Positions 61,710-64,000 of a stretch of DNA of 64,000 bases are shown piece by piece (within the stretch, counting starts at the first letter, position 1; each line of letters starts with the position of its first letter). The stretch spans positions 96,431,189-96,495,188 of the forward strand of contig OV884009.1 of assembly GCA_930367205.1 (NCBI GenBank), in the 5' to 3' direction. The notes below the pieces were generated by a model. It did not search any database. It was not told where the DNA came from and saw nothing but the letters and a program-made list of their open reading frames with translations. The DNA comes from Acanthosoma haemorrhoidale (Eukaryota > Arthropoda > Insecta > Hemiptera > Acanthosomatidae). The position numbers and the translations under genes were made by a program.

Positions 61710-62412
61710 TGTTATGTATAATTAAAACTAATGACTATTTAATATAATGGCCTGGATGCCTTGTTACCAACCAAACCACACTCTTCTCAGCCAACGTGAG
61801 TTACCAGAAGATTTTTTCATGTGGGGGAGAGAGTGCAAATCCGTGTCTTCAAAAATAACAAGCCTAAGTGGGAGTTTGGTGAGGTGACGCAAAGGTTGGG
61901 TCAACAACATTACCTTGTCCGCCTGGACGAATCAAGGAGAATTTTCAAGCGTCACATAAATCAACTGAGAAACACACTTGTACAAGCAAAAAAGACTGTT
62001 TCTTTTGGCCCTTCTCAGTCTTATGAAATTCCTCGAGCTCTAAGTCCACCTCAGGAACCTCACACACAATCGGCACCTCATGATCTTCCAGATTCATCTT
62101 CAACTGAGCCAGCTTCAGCTGTGCCTCCTCATGATCTTCAGAGAAGACTCCCAGAAAGGTTTCGAGATCCTAACATATCACTTCAGTATTGATGTCCCCT
62201 CACAAGATACAAACTTTTTGATTCATGGTACTATTTTAATGTTAATAATTCTTGAATAGTGGGGGAGACTGTTATGTATAATTAAAATTAATGACTATTT
62301 AATATAATTAAAACCCTTATATCATGAAACCATTATTGTAACCTTGTTGTAACCTTTATATAAATATACAACATGTTCTCGCTCCAAGCCACGTGTACGT
62401 TATCAATTATTT
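61710..62412 (+). mobile_element. Remnant of a Gypsy-type element E with partial LTR repeats
   Basis: GAGACTGTTATGTATAATT and the following 25 bases occur twice, at 61706 and 62266, with one difference. The right copy follows a purine tract (GTGGGGGA) and continues into about 140 bases that look like an LTR with TATAAATAT. The left copy is only about 40 bases long and leads into integrase sequence. It is therefore a 5' LTR stub with a large internal deletion. LTR start is TGTTATG. Confidence 0.7.
61821..62192 (+). pseudogene. Element E integrase C-terminal domain
   Basis: The frame has no ATG start and follows a stop near 61799. A shifted frame upstream (QRELPEDFF) fits better, so there is a frameshift near 61815. 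The 123 residues have VGERVQIRVF, GEVTQRLGQQHYLVRLD and IFKRHINQL, the usual end of Gypsy-type integrases, then a Pro- and Ser-rich tail. The catalytic domains are missing. Confidence 0.8.
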
Positions 62413-62429
62413 TATTACCCGTTTCTCCC

Positions 62430-64000
62430 CATGATTTATCTAAACATATCAGAGACTTACTTATTTTCAAGTAGGAAAAACATAAACGAAAAATCCTTTG
62501 TTGTTTTTTTTTTAATAAAAAATTAAATACTTGGTGGAAGAGGTAGGGTCATTTTTAAATTTTGGTTCTTAAAAAATTTCAATAAAATAAATAAAATATT
62601 GAGAATGTTAAAACTGCATTATTAGATAAACAGAAAAAATTTTTTTTCGAGATTTTAACAGACTAGTAAAATCGGTATTCCGAGTATTTTTCCGATTCAA
62701 AATGATTTCACTCCCACAAATGTAGCCACAAAAAGTAGGAATACGGAAATAAACGAAAAACTTCAGTAAGTCGAGGAAAGTGGGGATTTATTTAAATGAA
62801 AATGGCATTGCTTTTGTATCAACTCCTCAGCGGTTTTTATTGTTGTCGCAATCATAAAAATATGAGGGATTTGAACTAAAACTGTACGATAATATCAACT
62901 CTCAAACCAGATGGGTAAATCGCCTGAAAGTAACGATTTAATGAGAGCGTGGCATCAAAACCTTAACTCGCCTGTCCTTCCTTTTGAAAGTGGTTTAGAA
63001 AACAATGTTCCAAGTTCACTACTTTTCGAAACTAGCATATGCTAAAACGAGTTTATCAACTTGTCATACTGATTGGGAAAAATCGTGACGCAACTGACCG
63101 TCGGATAAATCGGTATATTGTAGAAGATCCAGACACTGCATACTATTCATACATTTTCCAAAAAAAAAGGATGCTTTGTTGTTTTTATAACTATTTAATA
63201 ACATTTTAGATCTAATACCAGAATTTTAATTGGTCTTTTTTGGATTTATGTAGTTTGAATTGCTGATCTGATAGTTGAGATTATGAGTCATGTTGCTCGC
63301 TAATAATTGCTGAATTGTTTAGGATCCATTTTAATATTAGAAAAAACTACTTCATTCAAGGAAAGTTATAATCTGCTCTCAAGTGTAATTGTGGTAAGTG
63401 ATCTCACATACATACTGTATTTCCATAATCTTCCTGTCTATGGAGGAGAAGGTAATGATCCCCTACACTATATCCACATGACAACTCTGAAGGGGGAGTT
63501 GAGGCAGGGAGTGCGAGAGCCGCAGACGATCAGGCCATGAAGGGAGTGTACTGATCACGTGAAAGTGATCTTTCACGAAGGAATTTAGGTTTTTTTATGG
63601 AATTTTAGAAAAGGCGAAGAAATAGCTATATTATACTCCTAAGTACTTTAAAGTGTGCTATTCGGTGTTGGGCTGACATTTACGTCAGTTGTCTATTTTT
63701 ATCTACGATAATACTAATTACCACAGTTATTAGAAAAATATGATTAATAATATCAAAAAGGAAATATCCTCACTAATAAATGTAATCGTTGATAGTAGGA
63801 ATTCTAAAGTTGTTACGAACTGTTCTAGTGCTTAACTACGTAAAAAACTCAACTTCTGATAATCTTAAAAGGACATAGGGAAGTATTGGATGTGCTTGAT
63901 GTTAGAGGGTTTCGCTGCACTAAAGTCCTGATTGGTATTAGTATGGCTTTGTATACGATCATTTTGCTTCCTAATGTGATTTAAAATTAGACTAAAATGT
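62430..64000. other. AT-rich DNA without recognised features
   Basis: No supported gene. The open frame at 63307-63540 has no recognisable domain. A short GC-richer patch is at 63485-63545. Confidence 0.45.

Noticed and set aside
63307..63540. Open frame of 77 codons near the right end
   Set aside because: No domain, no splice context and ordinary composition; it could be chance or a remnant of an unknown repeat.

Overview
The window reads as nuclear DNA of an arthropod, most likely an insect. It is AT-rich, has (TA)n and (GA)n microsatellites and short host exons with GT..AG junctions, and carries LTR retrotransposons, Jockey-type LINEs with a PRE_C2HC gag, a mariner and a MITE. The species cannot be named from the sequence. 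No intact single-exon host gene, rRNA or CRISPR array was found.

Host genes. On the minus strand four exons (38372-38475, 19061-19279, 16968-17149, 11927-12386) join in compatible reading phase into one gene whose introns hold most of the transposons. A possible earlier exon lies at 39767-40149. The protein is coiled-coil-like and not recognised. A separate minus-strand terminal exon at 60487-60678 resembles the end of a fatty acid synthase thioesterase domain.

0.3-37 kb is a chain of LTR retrotransposons, nearly all abutting (TA)n tracts. Family A (Gypsy type, CCHC gag, LTR ends AGTTAA/TTAACT, primer site matching tRNA-Phe) has five long copies: A1 548-4989 (-), A2 5085-8584 (+), A4 20481-24316 (+), A5 24357-28896 (-), A6 33593-36896 (+), plus two solo LTRs. 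Every copy carries a different internal deletion. Family B has two main copies, B1 8597-11729 (+) and B2 28937-33582 (-). It lacks a tRNA primer site; instead the 12 bases just inside the 5' LTR are the exact complement of a 12-mer inside the LTR, as in self-primed Tf1-type elements. B1 carries a rearranged 5' end that joins precisely at that 12-mer.

B1 has one uninterrupted RT-RNase H-integrase ORF but no gag or protease. Between these clusters an R-type LTR is split by a Jockey LINE (13.0-16.6 kb) and a MITE with perfect 28-bp ends sits at 20.06 kb.

37-44 kb holds mostly non-coding DNA, a CR1-like fragment and a decayed mariner with perfect terminal repeats. 43-58 kb is a second pile-up: a Mag-like Gypsy element split by a solo LTR, a CsRn1-like element with a tRNA-Trp primer site, at least six Jockey LINE fragments on both strands, and a second solo LTR in opposite orientation. 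58-64 kb is gene-poor apart from the fatty acid synthase-like exon, a tRNA-like sequence and the tail of another Gypsy element.
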